A DNA stretch of 34,422 bases, taken from contig MEQX01000004.1 of the NCBI GenBank assembly GCA_001770415.1, positions 1-34,422 of the forward strand, in the 5' to 3' direction. Position 1 is the first letter of the stretch, and each line of letters begins with the position of its first letter. Shown here piece after piece: positions 23,978 to 32,250 of this stretch. Origin of the DNA: Betaproteobacteria bacterium RIFCSPLOWO2_02_FULL_63_19 (GTDB lineage: Bacteria; Pseudomonadota; Gammaproteobacteria; Burkholderiales; SG8-39). A program made the translations under genes and the position numbers. The notes beneath the pieces are model-generated. The model did no database searches. It was not told where the DNA came from and saw nothing but the letters and a program-made list of their open reading frames with translations.

Positions 23978-25795
23978 TCAGCTGCCCTTGCCCGGCGGCG
24001 GCACGACCTTCAGCACTTCGTCGAACGTGGTCATGCCCTGCGCTACCTTCATCGCACCGCTAATGCGCAGCGACTTCATGCCTTCCTTGTAACCCTGATC
24101 GCGAATACTCGCGAGATCAGCCGAAGCGTTGACGAGGCGCTTGATGGCCGGCGACATGAGCAGTATCTCGTAGATTCCGACCCGGCCGAGATAGCCGGTG
24201 TTGCGGCACTCCAGGCACCCAACCTGTCGATAAACAAAATCCGGCTGCCTGGACTTCCAGGGAGCAACGAATTCATCCCAGGTGGGGTCTCCATCGCGCA
24301 GCGAGTCGAAAGGAATTTTTTCCTTGCAATGCGGGCAAAGCGTGCGGACCAGGCGCTGCGCCATGATCCCCAGGATCGTCGAGGTCAGCAAATAGGGCGG
24401 CAGTCCCAGATCGAGCAGCCGCGTAATCGCCGAAGCGGCATCGTTGGTATGCAGCGTCGAAAGTACAAGATGGCCGGTCAGCGCGGCCTGCACGGCCATC
24501 TCGGCCGTTTCCAGATCGCGTACCTCGCCCACCATGATGATGTCGGGATCCTGGCGCATCAGCGCGCGTACCCCTTCGGCGAATCCCAGGTCGACCGAGC
24601 GCTGCACCTGCATCTGGTTGAATGCCGGCTCGATCATTTCGATCGGATCCTCGATGGTGCAGACATTAACCTCGGGGGTGGCAAGATTCTTCAGCGTCGA
24701 ATACAGCGTGGTCGTCTTGCCCGAGCCTGTCGGACCCGTGACCAGAATGATTCCATTGGGCGAGCCGATCATCTGGATCCAGCGCGTCTTGTCGTCGTCG
24801 GAAAAGCCGAGTTCGACGAAATCCTTGACGATCACATCGGGGTCGAAGACCCGCATGACGAGCTTTTCTCCGAACGCGGTCGGCAGGGTCGACAGCCGCA
24901 GCTCCACCTCCTCGCCCTCGGCGGTGCGCGTCTTGATGCGGCCGTCCTGCGGCCTGCGTTTTTCCACGACATCCATGCGCCCCAGGATCTTGATGCGGCT
25001 GGTCATGGCCGCCATCACCGGCATCGGTATCTGATACACTTGGTGCAGAACGCCGTCTATGCGAAAGCGCACGAGGCCGACATCGCGACGCGGCTCCAGG
25101 TGAATGTCGCTCGCGCGCTGGTCGAACGCGTACTGCCAGAGCCAGTCGACCACGTGAACGACGTGCTGGTCGTTGGCATCGAGTTGCCGGTTCGACCGCC
25201 CCAACTCGACAAGCTGTTCGAAATTGCCGAGTCCCGAACGCTGGTCGCCCGACTTTTCCGCGCCCTTTATCGAGCGCGCCAGGTTGTAGAACTCCACCTG
25301 ATAGCGGCTGATATCTTCCGGGTTAGCGATGACACGCCGGATCTCCAGCCTCAGGATCGGCTTCAGTTCCTTTTCCCACTCCTTGATATAGGGCTCGGCG
25401 GTCGCGATGACCACCTCACGCGTACTCACTTCCACCGGCAGGATGCGAAAGCGCGTCGCGTAGGCGTTTGACATTACGTCGGTCACCGCCGCGAAATTGA
25501 TCTTCAACGGGTCGATATGATAGTAGGGAAGTCCGACCTTGCCCGCCAGCCATTCGGTCAGCCACTCCAGGTTCATGATCCGATGGGGCGGCGGCTGCGT
25601 TTTCCATTTCTGATCGGCGATGACCACCAGCGGGTGATGATCGGAGCGGTGCAGGCGCCGGTCGGCGACCAACTGATCGGCATCGCTGCGTGCAACCAGG
25701 CCATCGACGACCAGCGCCTCGAGAATTTCCGACAGGGCAAGCCGGCGCTCGGAGACAGACGCGGCGACGGGCTGGAGCGCGGCAGTTTTGACCAT
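23978..25795 (-). CDS. Orphan GspE/PilB-type secretion or pilus ATPase
   Basis: This encodes 605 residues. An N-terminal helical region (residues about 10-75) and a T2SSE-N-like domain (about 85-180) precede the ATPase core. Core motifs are RASDIHLEPRR, Walker A GPTGSGKTTTLYS near residue 355, Walker B DPDIIMVGEVRD and a His box STLHTNDAASA. The zinc site is CPHC (about 500) with CLEC about 40 residues later. Unlike the ATPase at 7.4-9.1 kb, it shows no MshEN c-di-GMP motif. ATG 25795 is used since the frame further upstream looks non-coding. There are no pilin, platform or secretin genes beside it. It is convergent with the VWA gene and divergent from the peroxiredoxin. Confidence 0.88.
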   Translation of the reverse strand: MVKTAALQPVAASVSERRLALSEILEALVVDGLVARSDADQLVADRRLHRSDHHPLVVIADQKWKTQPPPHRIMNLEWLTEWLAGKVGLPYYHIDPLKINFAAVTDVMSNAYATRFRILPVEVSTREVVIATAEPYIKEWEKELKPILRLEIRRVIANPEDISRYQVEFYNLARSIKGAEKSGDQRSGLGNFEQLVELGRSNRQLDANDQHVVHVVDWLWQYAFDQRASDIHLEPRRDVGLVRFRIDGVLHQVYQIPMPVMAAMTSRIKILGRMDVVEKRRPQDGRIKTRTAEGEEVELRLSTLPTAFGEKLVMRVFDPDVIVKDFVELGFSDDDKTRWIQMIGSPNGIILVTGPTGSGKTTTLYSTLKNLATPEVNVCTIEDPIEMIEPAFNQMQVQRSVDLGFAEGVRALMRQDPDIIMVGEVRDLETAEMAVQAALTGHLVLSTLHTNDAASAITRLLDLGLPPYLLTSTILGIMAQRLVRTLCPHCKEKIPFDSLRDGDPTWDEFVAPWKSRQPDFVYRQVGCLECRNTGYLGRVGIYEILLMSPAIKRLVNASADLASIRDQGYKEGMKSLRISGAMKVAQGMTTFDEVLKVVPPPGKGS

Positions 25796-25870
25796 CGACG
25801 GCACTATAGCCACCCGCACCGGCCACGGCAAGCCACCGTCGCGGCGATACTTACAGGCTCGCCAAACTGC

Positions 25871-25905
25871 TACAATTTGGGCGTGTTCCGGCGTCAACGC
25901 CGGAA
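25871..25905 (+). promoter_or_regulatory. Candidate promoter and 5' hairpin of the peroxiredoxin gene
   Basis: A -10-like TACAAT (25871-25876) predicts a start near 25883. Immediately downstream is a hairpin with 9-bp arms TTCCGGCGT (25886-25894) and ACGCCGGAA (25897-25905). The -35 is weak. The hairpin could be an operator or an mRNA-stabilising structure. Confidence 0.4.
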
Positions 25906-25937
25906 ATCACGTCAGAAATCAATACCAGGAGACCACC

Positions 25938-26444
25938 ATGACCATAAAAGCAGGCGACAAGCTGCCCGACGGCAAGCTCACCGAAACAACCGAATTCGAT
26001 ACCGCTGCAGGCTGCCCGATGAATCCGCAGGAAGTCGACGTCATCCAGGCCACCAAAGGCAAGAAGGTCGTGATTTTCGGCGTGCCCGGCGCCTACACCC
26101 CGACCTGCTCGGCGAAGCACGTCCCCGGATTCGTCTCAAACCATGACAAACTCAAGGCAAAGGGCGTGGACGAAGTCTGGTGCATCGCAGTCAACGACGC
26201 GTTCGTGATGGGCGCCTGGGGCCGCGAACAGAAGGCCGCGGGCAAAGTGCGTATGCTCGGTGACGGAAGTGCGGAATACACGAAAAAGCTCGGACTCGAA
26301 CTGGACCTCACCGCGCGCGGACTGGGTATGCGCATGCAACGCTTTGCGATGATCGTCCAGGACGGCGTGGTCAAGGACGTCGCGGTAGAGGCGGCCGGCA
26401 AATTCGAGGTTTCCGCGGCCGAAGCGGTACTCGGAAAACTCTGA
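25938..26444 (+). CDS. Peroxiredoxin (Prx5/AhpE-like, glutaredoxin-dependent type)
   Basis: This encodes 168 residues. The peroxidatic Cys57 lies in GVPGAYTPTCSAKHVPG, the TPxxC-type motif of the Prx5 family. Cys26 and Cys82 are candidate resolving residues. Later conserved elements are VNDAFVMGAWG and RMQRFAMIVQDGVVK. It reduces hydroperoxides in the cytoplasm using glutathione/glutaredoxin or thioredoxin. The ATG at 25938 has AGGAGA 5 nt upstream; the frame is open further upstream through the promoter region but is not coding there. A strong bidirectional terminator follows. Confidence 0.94.
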   Translation: MTIKAGDKLPDGKLTETTEFDTAAGCPMNPQEVDVIQATKGKKVVIFGVPGAYTPTCSAKHVPGFVSNHDKLKAKGVDEVWCIAVNDAFVMGAWGREQKAAGKVRMLGDGSAEYTKKLGLELDLTARGLGMRMQRFAMIVQDGVVKDVAVEAAGKFEVSAAEAVLGKL

Positions 26445-26473
26445 GTCCCGTTCGATCTGCCTGCAGGCTGCAA

Positions 26474-26497
26474 AAAGGGGCGCTCAAGCGCCCCTTT
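26474..26497. terminator. Bidirectional intrinsic terminator between peroxiredoxin and htpG
   Basis: Arms GGGGCGCT (26477-26484) and AGCGCCCC (26487-26494) form an 8-bp GC stem. AAA and TTT flank it, extending the stem and giving T runs in both directions (five T on the minus strand). It serves the rightward peroxiredoxin and leftward htpG transcripts. Confidence 0.85.
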
Positions 26498-26573
26498 GGC
26501 GTCGGAAACCGATGCCCCGGCAGGGGTACCGTGGAGCGATCCGAGTAGAAGATCTCCACCCGGAAATTCTACT

Positions 26574-28505
26574 TCAGCTGCCCGGCGTCCAGATCCTTGA
26601 ACCGCTCCCCGCCAGTTCCAGCATCAGTTCATTGACCCGTTTTACGAATCCGGCTGGGTCGTCCAACTGCCCGCCCTCGGCGAGAAGCGCCTGGTCAAAG
26701 AGCACGTGCGTCCAGTCTGCAAAACGGCCCTCTTCGTATTTCAGTCGCTGCACCATCGGGTGCCGAGGATTGATCTCCATTATCGGGCTGGACGGCGGTG
26801 CCTTCTGGCCCGCCGCCTTGAGGATACGCGCCAGGTTGCCACCCAGGTCGTGCTCGTCGGCAACCAGGCAAGCCGGAGAACTCTCGAGCCGCAACGTCAC
26901 GCGAACGTCCTTCACCTTGTCGCCGAGTGTCTGCTTGATCTTTTCGACCAGGTCCTTGAAGTCTCCCTCCTGCCGCTCCTGTTCCTTCTTCTCCTCTTCG
27001 GTCGCGAGTTTGCCGAGATCCAACGCGCCTTTGGCCACCGACGCCAGCGCCTTGCCCTCGAACTCGTACAGATTGGAGACCAGCCACTCGTCCACCCGGT
27101 CCGCGAGCAAGAACACTTCCACGCCGCGCTTCCTGAATGCCTCCAGATGGGGACTGTTCCTGGCGGCAAGGAAGCTTTCCGCGGTGACGTAATAGATCTT
27201 CTCCTGACCTTCCTTCATGCGGCCGACGTAATCGGCCAGCGATACGTTCTGCTCTTCGCTGTCCGTGTGCGTCGACGCCATGCGCAGCAGCTTGGCGATG
27301 CGCTCACGGTTGGCATGATCCTCGCCGATACCCTCCTTCATCACGCGTCCGAACTCGCCCCAGAACTTCGCGTACTTATCCTTGTCGTTTTCGGCAAGAT
27401 CCTCGAGCAGTGACAGCACGCGGCGCGTACAGCCGGCGCGGATCGCATCGATATCCTTGCTTTGCTGAAGAATTTCGCGCGATACATTGAGCGGAAGGTC
27501 GTTCGAGTCGACCACGCCGCGTACGAATCGCAGGTACGCCGGCATCAACTGTTCGGCATCGTCCATGATGAACACGCGCCGCACGTAGAGTTTGATTCCG
27601 TGCCGCTGGTGCCGATCCCACAGGTCGAACGGCGCCCGCGATGGTATGTAGAGCAGCTGGGTGTACTCCTGTTTGCCCTCGACCTTGTTGTGCGTATAGG
27701 CAAGCGGAGGCTCGAAATCGTGGCCGACGTGCTTGTAGAACTCGTGGTACTGCTCTTCGGTAATGTCGGCCTTGAAACGCGCCCACAGCGCGCTGGCCTG
27801 GTTTACCGACTCGTCCTCGTCGGTGGTGCGGTACTCGCTCTTGTCCTTGTCCCACTCGGTCTTCTTCATCACGATCGGGATCGCGATGTGATCGGAGTAC
27901 TTGCGAATAATCGCCTTGAGGCGCACATCGGAAAGCAGGTCGTCCTCGCCTTCGCGAAGGTGCAGCGTCACGTCGGTGCCACGTCCTTCCTTCTCCACCT
28001 GCTCCACGGTGAACTCGCCGCCGCCGTCGGATTCCCACTTTACCGCCGCTTCGGGCGGCAGCCCGGCGCGCCGGGTTACCAGAGTGACCCGGTCGGCGAC
28101 GATGAACGAGGAGTAGAAGCCGACGCCGAACTGCCCGATCAGGTGCGCGTCCTTCGCCTGATCGCCGGTCAGCGCCGCAAAGAACTCGCGCGTGCCCGAT
28201 TTGGCGATGGTACCGATCTGCTGTATCACCTCCTCGCGCGACATCCCGATGCCGTTGTCCGATACGGTGATGGTGCGCGCCTGTTTGTCAAAAGAGACCC
28301 GGATTCCCGAGGACGCATCGCTTCCAAACAGGCTCGCATCGGAAAGCGCCTCAAAACGCAGTTTGTCGGCGGCATCGGACGCGTTCGAGATCAATTCGCG
28401 CAGGAAGATCTCCTTGTTGCTGTAGAGCGAATGGATCATCAGTTGCAGAAGCTGCTTGACCTCCGCCTGGAATCCGAGGGTTTCCTTGGTCGTCGTATCC
28501 GACAT
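26574..28505 (-). CDS. htpG: Chaperone HtpG (Hsp90)
   Basis: This encodes 643 residues. The GHKL ATPase domain includes [33 protein letters not shown] and [18 protein letters not shown]. The middle domain carries [14 protein letters not shown], and a C-terminal dimerisation domain ends near residue 640. It is a cytosolic Hsp90 chaperone working with DnaK. The ATG at 28505 has GGAGAA about 8 nt upstream. Upstream is a near-consensus sigma32 promoter, so the longer open frame to 28613 is untranslated leader. The gene is monocistronic, convergent with the peroxiredoxin and divergent from the M16 peptidase. Confidence 0.97.
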   Translation of the reverse strand: MSDTTTKETLGFQAEVKQLLQLMIHSLYSNKEIFLRELISNASDAADKLRFEALSDASLFGSDASSGIRVSFDKQARTITVSDNGIGMSREEVIQQIGTIAKSGTREFFAALTGDQAKDAHLIGQFGVGFYSSFIVADRVTLVTRRAGLPPEAAVKWESDGGGEFTVEQVEKEGRGTDVTLHLREGEDDLLSDVRLKAIIRKYSDHIAIPIVMKKTEWDKDKSEYRTTDEDESVNQASALWARFKADITEEQYHEFYKHVGHDFEPPLAYTHNKVEGKQEYTQLLYIPSRAPFDLWDRHQRHGIKLYVRRVFIMDDAEQLMPAYLRFVRGVVDSNDLPLNVSREILQQSKDIDAIRAGCTRRVLSLLEDLAENDKDKYAKFWGEFGRVMKEGIGEDHANRERIAKLLRMASTHTDSEEQNVSLADYVGRMKEGQEKIYYVTAESFLAARNSPHLEAFRKRGVEVFLLADRVDEWLVSNLYEFEGKALASVAKGALDLGKLATEEEKKEQERQEGDFKDLVEKIKQTLGDKVKDVRVTLRLESSPACLVADEHDLGGNLARILKAAGQKAPPSSPIMEINPRHPMVQRLKYEEGRFADWTHVLFDQALLAEGGQLDDPAGFVKRVNELMLELAGSGSRIWTPGS

Positions 28506-28585
28506 CGTGCGGTTCTCCGGAGTTTGTTGGGGTGGACTGTCCCGAAAAAGCGAAATTGTGTGCTGAAGACACGCCCTGCGGCCTA

Positions 28586-28614
28586 ATCTGGGGCCTTTCC
28601 GGGAGCATTTCAAG
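28586..28614 (-). promoter_or_regulatory. sigma32 heat-shock promoter of htpG
   Basis: On the minus strand CTTGAAA (28608-28614), a 14-nt spacer and CCCCAGAT (28586-28593) match the RpoH consensus CTTGAAA / CCCCATNT with one mismatch. The predicted start is near 28578, leaving a leader of about 70 nt. Confidence 0.85.
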
Positions 28615-28726
28615 CCCGTGACCCCACGGTTTGCCTGGAAATGTACGTCTGTGACCGACCCTCCGGGTCTGCCCGCGTCGCCGGGCGACGGCGCCCGGGA
28701 AACCGGTTCGGCGGACGGTCCTCGGC

Positions 28727-28732
28727 TAGAAT
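28727..28732 (+). promoter_or_regulatory. Candidate -10 box of the M16 peptidase gene
   Basis: TAGAAT lies about 45 nt upstream of the start codon, in the same form as the boxes before pyrD and metY. The -35 is unclear. Confidence 0.3.
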
Positions 28733-28777
28733 GCCGAACTTGCTTCGCGATCCATTGTCTTCGAGGTGTCGGTATTC

Positions 28778-31507
28778 ATGTCAGGTCATCCCATGATTAG
28801 AACGATTTTGCTCTTTGCGCTGTCGCTTGCGCTGGGGTTTGCCCCGGCGGTCGCAGTCGAACCGCCTGCGGGCATCACCACGGTCACCAGCGTGGAGGGC
28901 GTGACGGAGTACCGTCTTGACAACGGACTGCGGGTACTCCTGGTACCTGACGCATCGGTCGACACCATTACGGTCAACGTCACCTATCTGGTCGGGTCGC
29001 GCCACGAAGGCTACGGGGAATCGGGTATGGCGCACCTGCTTGAGCACATGCTGTTCCGCGGCACGCCCAGGCACCCGAACATCTGGGCCGAACTGAAGAA
29101 GATCGGCGCCAACGCCAACGGCACGACCTCGTTTGATCGCACCAACTATTTCGAGACATTTCCCGCCCGCGAGTCCAGCCTTGAAGCGATCCTCCGCCTG
29201 GAAGCGGACCGTATGCTGAATTCATCGGTGTCCAGGAACGACCTCGACTCGGAAATGACGGTGGTCAGAAACGAATTCGAGGCTGGTGAAAACCGTCCCT
29301 CCGGTGTTTTGCGTCAGCGCGTTGCGGCTACCGCGTTCCTGTGGCAGGCCTACGGGCGAGCCGTCATCGGTTCGCGCTCGGACATCGAAAACGTGCCCAT
29401 CGAACGGCTGCAGGCTTTTTACCGCCGCTACTACCAGCCCGACAACGCGGTGTTGATCATTGCGGGCAAGTTCGACGAATCAAGCGCACTTGTGCTGACG
29501 AAAAGATATTTCGGCAAGCTGGCGAAACCGGCACGTGTGCTTCGCCCGACCTATACGGTGGAGCCCACCCAGGACGGCGAGCGTACAGTCACACTGCGTC
29601 GCGCCGGGGAAGTGCCACTGGTAACGGCCATGTACCACCTTCCCCCCGGGAGCCATCCCGATTTTGCGCCCGTGGACGTGCTGGTCGAGATCCTCGCCCA
29701 TGTCCCATCGGGCCGGCTGCACAAGGCCCTGGTCGAATCGGGTCTCGCGAGTACGATTTTCGGCCACAGCCAGCAACTGTACGAACCGGGCTTTGCATAC
29801 TTTGGAGCAAGCGTGGGTCAGGCACGTCCGCTCGACCCGGTGCGCGATGGCCTTATTTCCACCTTGGAAGGCTTCGCGCGTAACCCGGTCACCGGCGACG
29901 AGGTCGCGCGCGCGCGCACCCGGCTGCTCAACGATATCGAACTCAGCATCACCAGTTCACGCACGCTCGCCGGGCTGCTCTCGGAAACCGCGGCTATGGG
30001 CGACTGGCGCATGCTGTTCCTGCACCGCGACCGCCTACGCAAGCTAACGGCGGCCGATGTGCAACGCGTTGCAACGGCCTACTTCAAGTCCTCCAACCGC
30101 ACGCTGGGGATCTTTCTGCCCACGAGCGCGCCGGAACGTGCGGAAATTCCACGCGTTCCGGACATCGCGGCGATGTTGAACGACTACAGAGGTGCCGGGC
30201 CGATTGCCAAAGGCGAAGCGTTCGATCCCTCACCCGAAAATATAGAGAAGCGCACTGTCCGGCGCACCCTGCCAGGCGGAATGAAGCTCGCTCTGCTGCC
30301 CAAGAAGACCCGAGGCGGAACGGTAGTGGCCCAGCTCGGACTTCGCTGGGGCGACGAGTCGAGCAAGAACGGCCACAGCGCGGCCTGCGGCGTGGCAAGC
30401 GCCATGCTCATGCGCGGCACGAAGAAGAGGAGCCGAGATCAGTTGACCAACGAATTCGCGCGTCTCAAAGCGAACGTTGGCGTCGGCATTGAAGGAGGAT
30501 CGATCGAGACGGTGCGCGAGAATCTGCCGCAGGTCCTGAGACTGGTCGCCGAAATCCTGCGTGAGCCCTCGTTCCCAGAGAGCGAATTCGAGCAACTGCG
30601 CCGAGCATCGCTCACCAGCATCGATGCTCAGAAGAGCGACCCGGGCGCCCTTGCGAGAATTGCACTTATGCGCCACCTCAACCCGTACGCTCCCGAACAC
30701 TGGAATTACAATCCGACGTTGGACGAGCGCGCCTCGCGGCTCAAGGCGCTTACGCTGGACGACATAAGGCGCTGCTACGAGAAGTTCGTCGGCGCGTCTG
30801 ACAGCGAACTCGCGGTTGTAGGTGATTTCGATCCGGACGAGATCTCACGCCTGGCAGATGAATTATTCGGCGATTGGAAGAGCCCCCTGCCGTATTCGCG
30901 CATCAAGCAGCAATATTTCGAGGCGCCGAAGATCGACCGCAGCATAGAAACCCCGGACAAGGCCAACGCGACGCTGCGCGCGGGCGAGAACCTGAAGCTG
31001 CGCGATGACGATCCGGATTTCCCGGCGCTCGTACTCGGCAATTACATGGTTGGTGGTGGACCTGACTCGCGACTTTGGCGGCGCGTGCGCGAACGCGAAG
31101 GGCTGTCCTACGGAGTGGGCTCGTACCTCTCGGCCAGCAGTTTCGACAGGAAAGCCAGTTTCGGTATGTATGCGATCTACGCTCCGCAGAATCGCCAGCG
31201 TGTGGAGTCTGCGATACGCGACGAACTAACCAAGGCACTTGCAGATGGATTCACCTCCGAGGAAATCGAAACCGCGAAGAAGGATCTGTTGAACGGTCGC
31301 AAACTCGCGCGCACCCAGGACGAATCGCTGGCCGGCCGGCTGCTGTCCTATTTGGTCCTCGACCGGACGTTTGCATGGGATGTACAACTCGAGCAGCGCA
31401 TAGGGTCGTTAACGGCAGACAAAGTGCAGCAGACCATGCGCCGGTACATCGATCCGAACCGGCTCTCGATCGTCAAGGCGGGGAATTTCGAAGCCCCTCC
31501 CAAGTGA
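28778..31507 (+). CDS. Double-module M16 family zinc peptidase (insulinase/PqqL-like)
   Basis: This encodes about 909 residues. A signal peptide (IRTILLFALSLALGFAPAVA) sends it to the periplasm. The first M16 module carries the inverted zinc motif HLLEH (His86, Glu89, His90) in AHLLEHMLFRGT, with distal Glu candidates about 75 residues on (VVRNEFEAGEN). The second module (from about residue 500) keeps the fold (LGLRWGDESSKNG) but has no HxxEH, so it is non-catalytic, as in other two-domain M16 enzymes. It ends with GLSYGVGSYLSASSFDRKA. ATG 28778 has GAGGTG 9 nt upstream; ATG 28793 is an alternative giving a tighter signal peptide. The substrate is unknown. Confidence 0.9.
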   Translation: MSGHPMIRTILLFALSLALGFAPAVAVEPPAGITTVTSVEGVTEYRLDNGLRVLLVPDASVDTITVNVTYLVGSRHEGYGESGMAHLLEHMLFRGTPRHPNIWAELKKIGANANGTTSFDRTNYFETFPARESSLEAILRLEADRMLNSSVSRNDLDSEMTVVRNEFEAGENRPSGVLRQRVAATAFLWQAYGRAVIGSRSDIENVPIERLQAFYRRYYQPDNAVLIIAGKFDESSALVLTKRYFGKLAKPARVLRPTYTVEPTQDGERTVTLRRAGEVPLVTAMYHLPPGSHPDFAPVDVLVEILAHVPSGRLHKALVESGLASTIFGHSQQLYEPGFAYFGASVGQARPLDPVRDGLISTLEGFARNPVTGDEVARARTRLLNDIELSITSSRTLAGLLSETAAMGDWRMLFLHRDRLRKLTAADVQRVATAYFKSSNRTLGIFLPTSAPERAEIPRVPDIAAMLNDYRGAGPIAKGEAFDPSPENIEKRTVRRTLPGGMKLALLPKKTRGGTVVAQLGLRWGDESSKNGHSAACGVASAMLMRGTKKRSRDQLTNEFARLKANVGVGIEGGSIETVRENLPQVLRLVAEILREPSFPESEFEQLRRASLTSIDAQKSDPGALARIALMRHLNPYAPEHWNYNPTLDERASRLKALTLDDIRRCYEKFVGASDSELAVVGDFDPDEISRLADELFGDWKSPLPYSRIKQQYFEAPKIDRSIETPDKANATLRAGENLKLRDDDPDFPALVLGNYMVGGGPDSRLWRRVREREGLSYGVGSYLSASSFDRKASFGMYAIYAPQNRQRVESAIRDELTKALADGFTSEEIETAKKDLLNGRKLARTQDESLAGRLLSYLVLDRTFAWDVQLEQRIGSLTADKVQQTMRRYIDPNRLSIVKAGNFEAPPK

Positions 31508-31544
31508 ACGCGGGGCGCTCCACCGACAGAGCAAATCGCCTGGC

Positions 31545-31572
31545 GTCCCTCGCCGCTGTTCAGGCGAGGGAC
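31545..31572. terminator. Hairpin between convergent M16 and greB genes
   Basis: Perfect 10-bp arms GTCCCTCGCC (31545-31554) and GGCGAGGGAC (31563-31572) enclose an 8-nt loop. It spans the greB stop codon. No T run follows on either strand, so it may slow polymerase or protect 3' ends rather than be a classic terminator. Confidence 0.5.
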
Positions 31573-32114
31573 TCATACTGGATCGCGACGACTTCCAGCT
31601 CTTCGCCTCCGACAGGCGTATTTAGCGTCACGACGTCGCCTTCGCAGGCGCGCAGCAGGGCCCGGGCGACCGGCGATACCCACGAGATGCGTCCGCGCGC
31701 TGGGTCGACTTCGTCCGTACCGACGATGCTCACCGTTCGCTCGGTTCCCTTCCCATCGCGGTAGGTCACCGTCGCGCCGAAGAATACGCGGTCTCGGTCC
31801 TGATCGCGCGGATCAACCACTTCCGCCGATTCCAGGCGTTTCATCACGAAACGTATGCGACGGTCGATCTCGCGCAATCGCCTCTTGCCATAGATGTAGT
31901 CGCCGTTTTCCGACCGGTCCCCGTTGGACGCGGCCCAGGAAACCGTTCTGACCACCTCGGGCCGGTCCACCTCCACCAGCGTCTTGAGTTCGCTCTTCAG
32001 ACGCATATGCCCTGCTGGCGTGATGTAGTTCTTCGCCCCCTGTGGGAGCGGCGGCTCTATCGCCCCCGGCTCATCCTCGGGAAGATCCGTTTCGCGGGTA
32101 AATGCCTTGTTCAT
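31560..32114 (-). CDS. greB: GreB-type transcription elongation factor
   Basis: This encodes 184 residues, longer than E. coli GreB because of a roughly 25-residue acidic/proline N-terminal extension. The coiled-coil tip GDRSENGDY holds Asp66 and Glu69, equivalent to the acidic pair that reaches the polymerase active site. KRRLREIDRRIRFVMKRLE follows as the second helix. The C-terminal FKBP-like domain has FFGATVTYRDGKG, GRISWVSPVARALL and GDVVTLNTPVG. It rescues backtracked RNA polymerase by stimulating transcript cleavage. The basic residues (KRRLR) favour GreB over GreA. The gene is divergent from the ankyrin gene across a palindrome-rich intergenic region. Confidence 0.92.
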   Translation of the reverse strand: MNKAFTRETDLPEDEPGAIEPPLPQGAKNYITPAGHMRLKSELKTLVEVDRPEVVRTVSWAASNGDRSENGDYIYGKRRLREIDRRIRFVMKRLESAEVVDPRDQDRDRVFFGATVTYRDGKGTERTVSIVGTDEVDPARGRISWVSPVARALLRACEGDVVTLNTPVGGEELEVVAIQYESLA

Positions 32115-32146
32115 ACCTGCGGATGCAAAAGGGATATAGTATTAAG

Positions 32147-32199
32147 CAACGGTCTGCCGTTGATTATAATAGGATGTTGGCAGACAGGCCCTGTCTGCC
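32147..32199. promoter_or_regulatory. Divergent promoter region with two inverted repeats
   Basis: A hairpin CAACGG-TCTG-CCGTTG (32147-32162) precedes a consensus -10 TATAAT (32165-32170) reading right. A perfect 21-bp inverted repeat (10-bp arms GGCAGACAGG and CCTGTCTGCC around one base, 32179-32199) begins at about the predicted transcript start. It could be an operator controlling the ankyrin gene, or a 5' mRNA stem-loop. Confidence 0.6.
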
Positions 32200-32250
32200 G
32201 CCGGACGGTTCACGGCAATCGGTGCCAACCGAGAACAAAAGGGGAGAGCC

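Noticed and set aside
25788-25937. N-terminal extension of the peroxiredoxin frame
   Set aside because: The stretch covers the predicted promoter and hairpin, while AGGAGA 5 nt before ATG 25938 and the family N-terminus support the shorter protein.
27462-28586. 374-codon plus-strand frame opposite htpG
   Set aside because: It is antisense to an unambiguous Hsp90 gene with low-complexity Leu/Val/Arg content.
28506-28613. N-terminal extension of the htpG frame
   Set aside because: It would translate through the sigma32 promoter; the [15 protein letters not shown] start fits the family and has a ribosome binding site.
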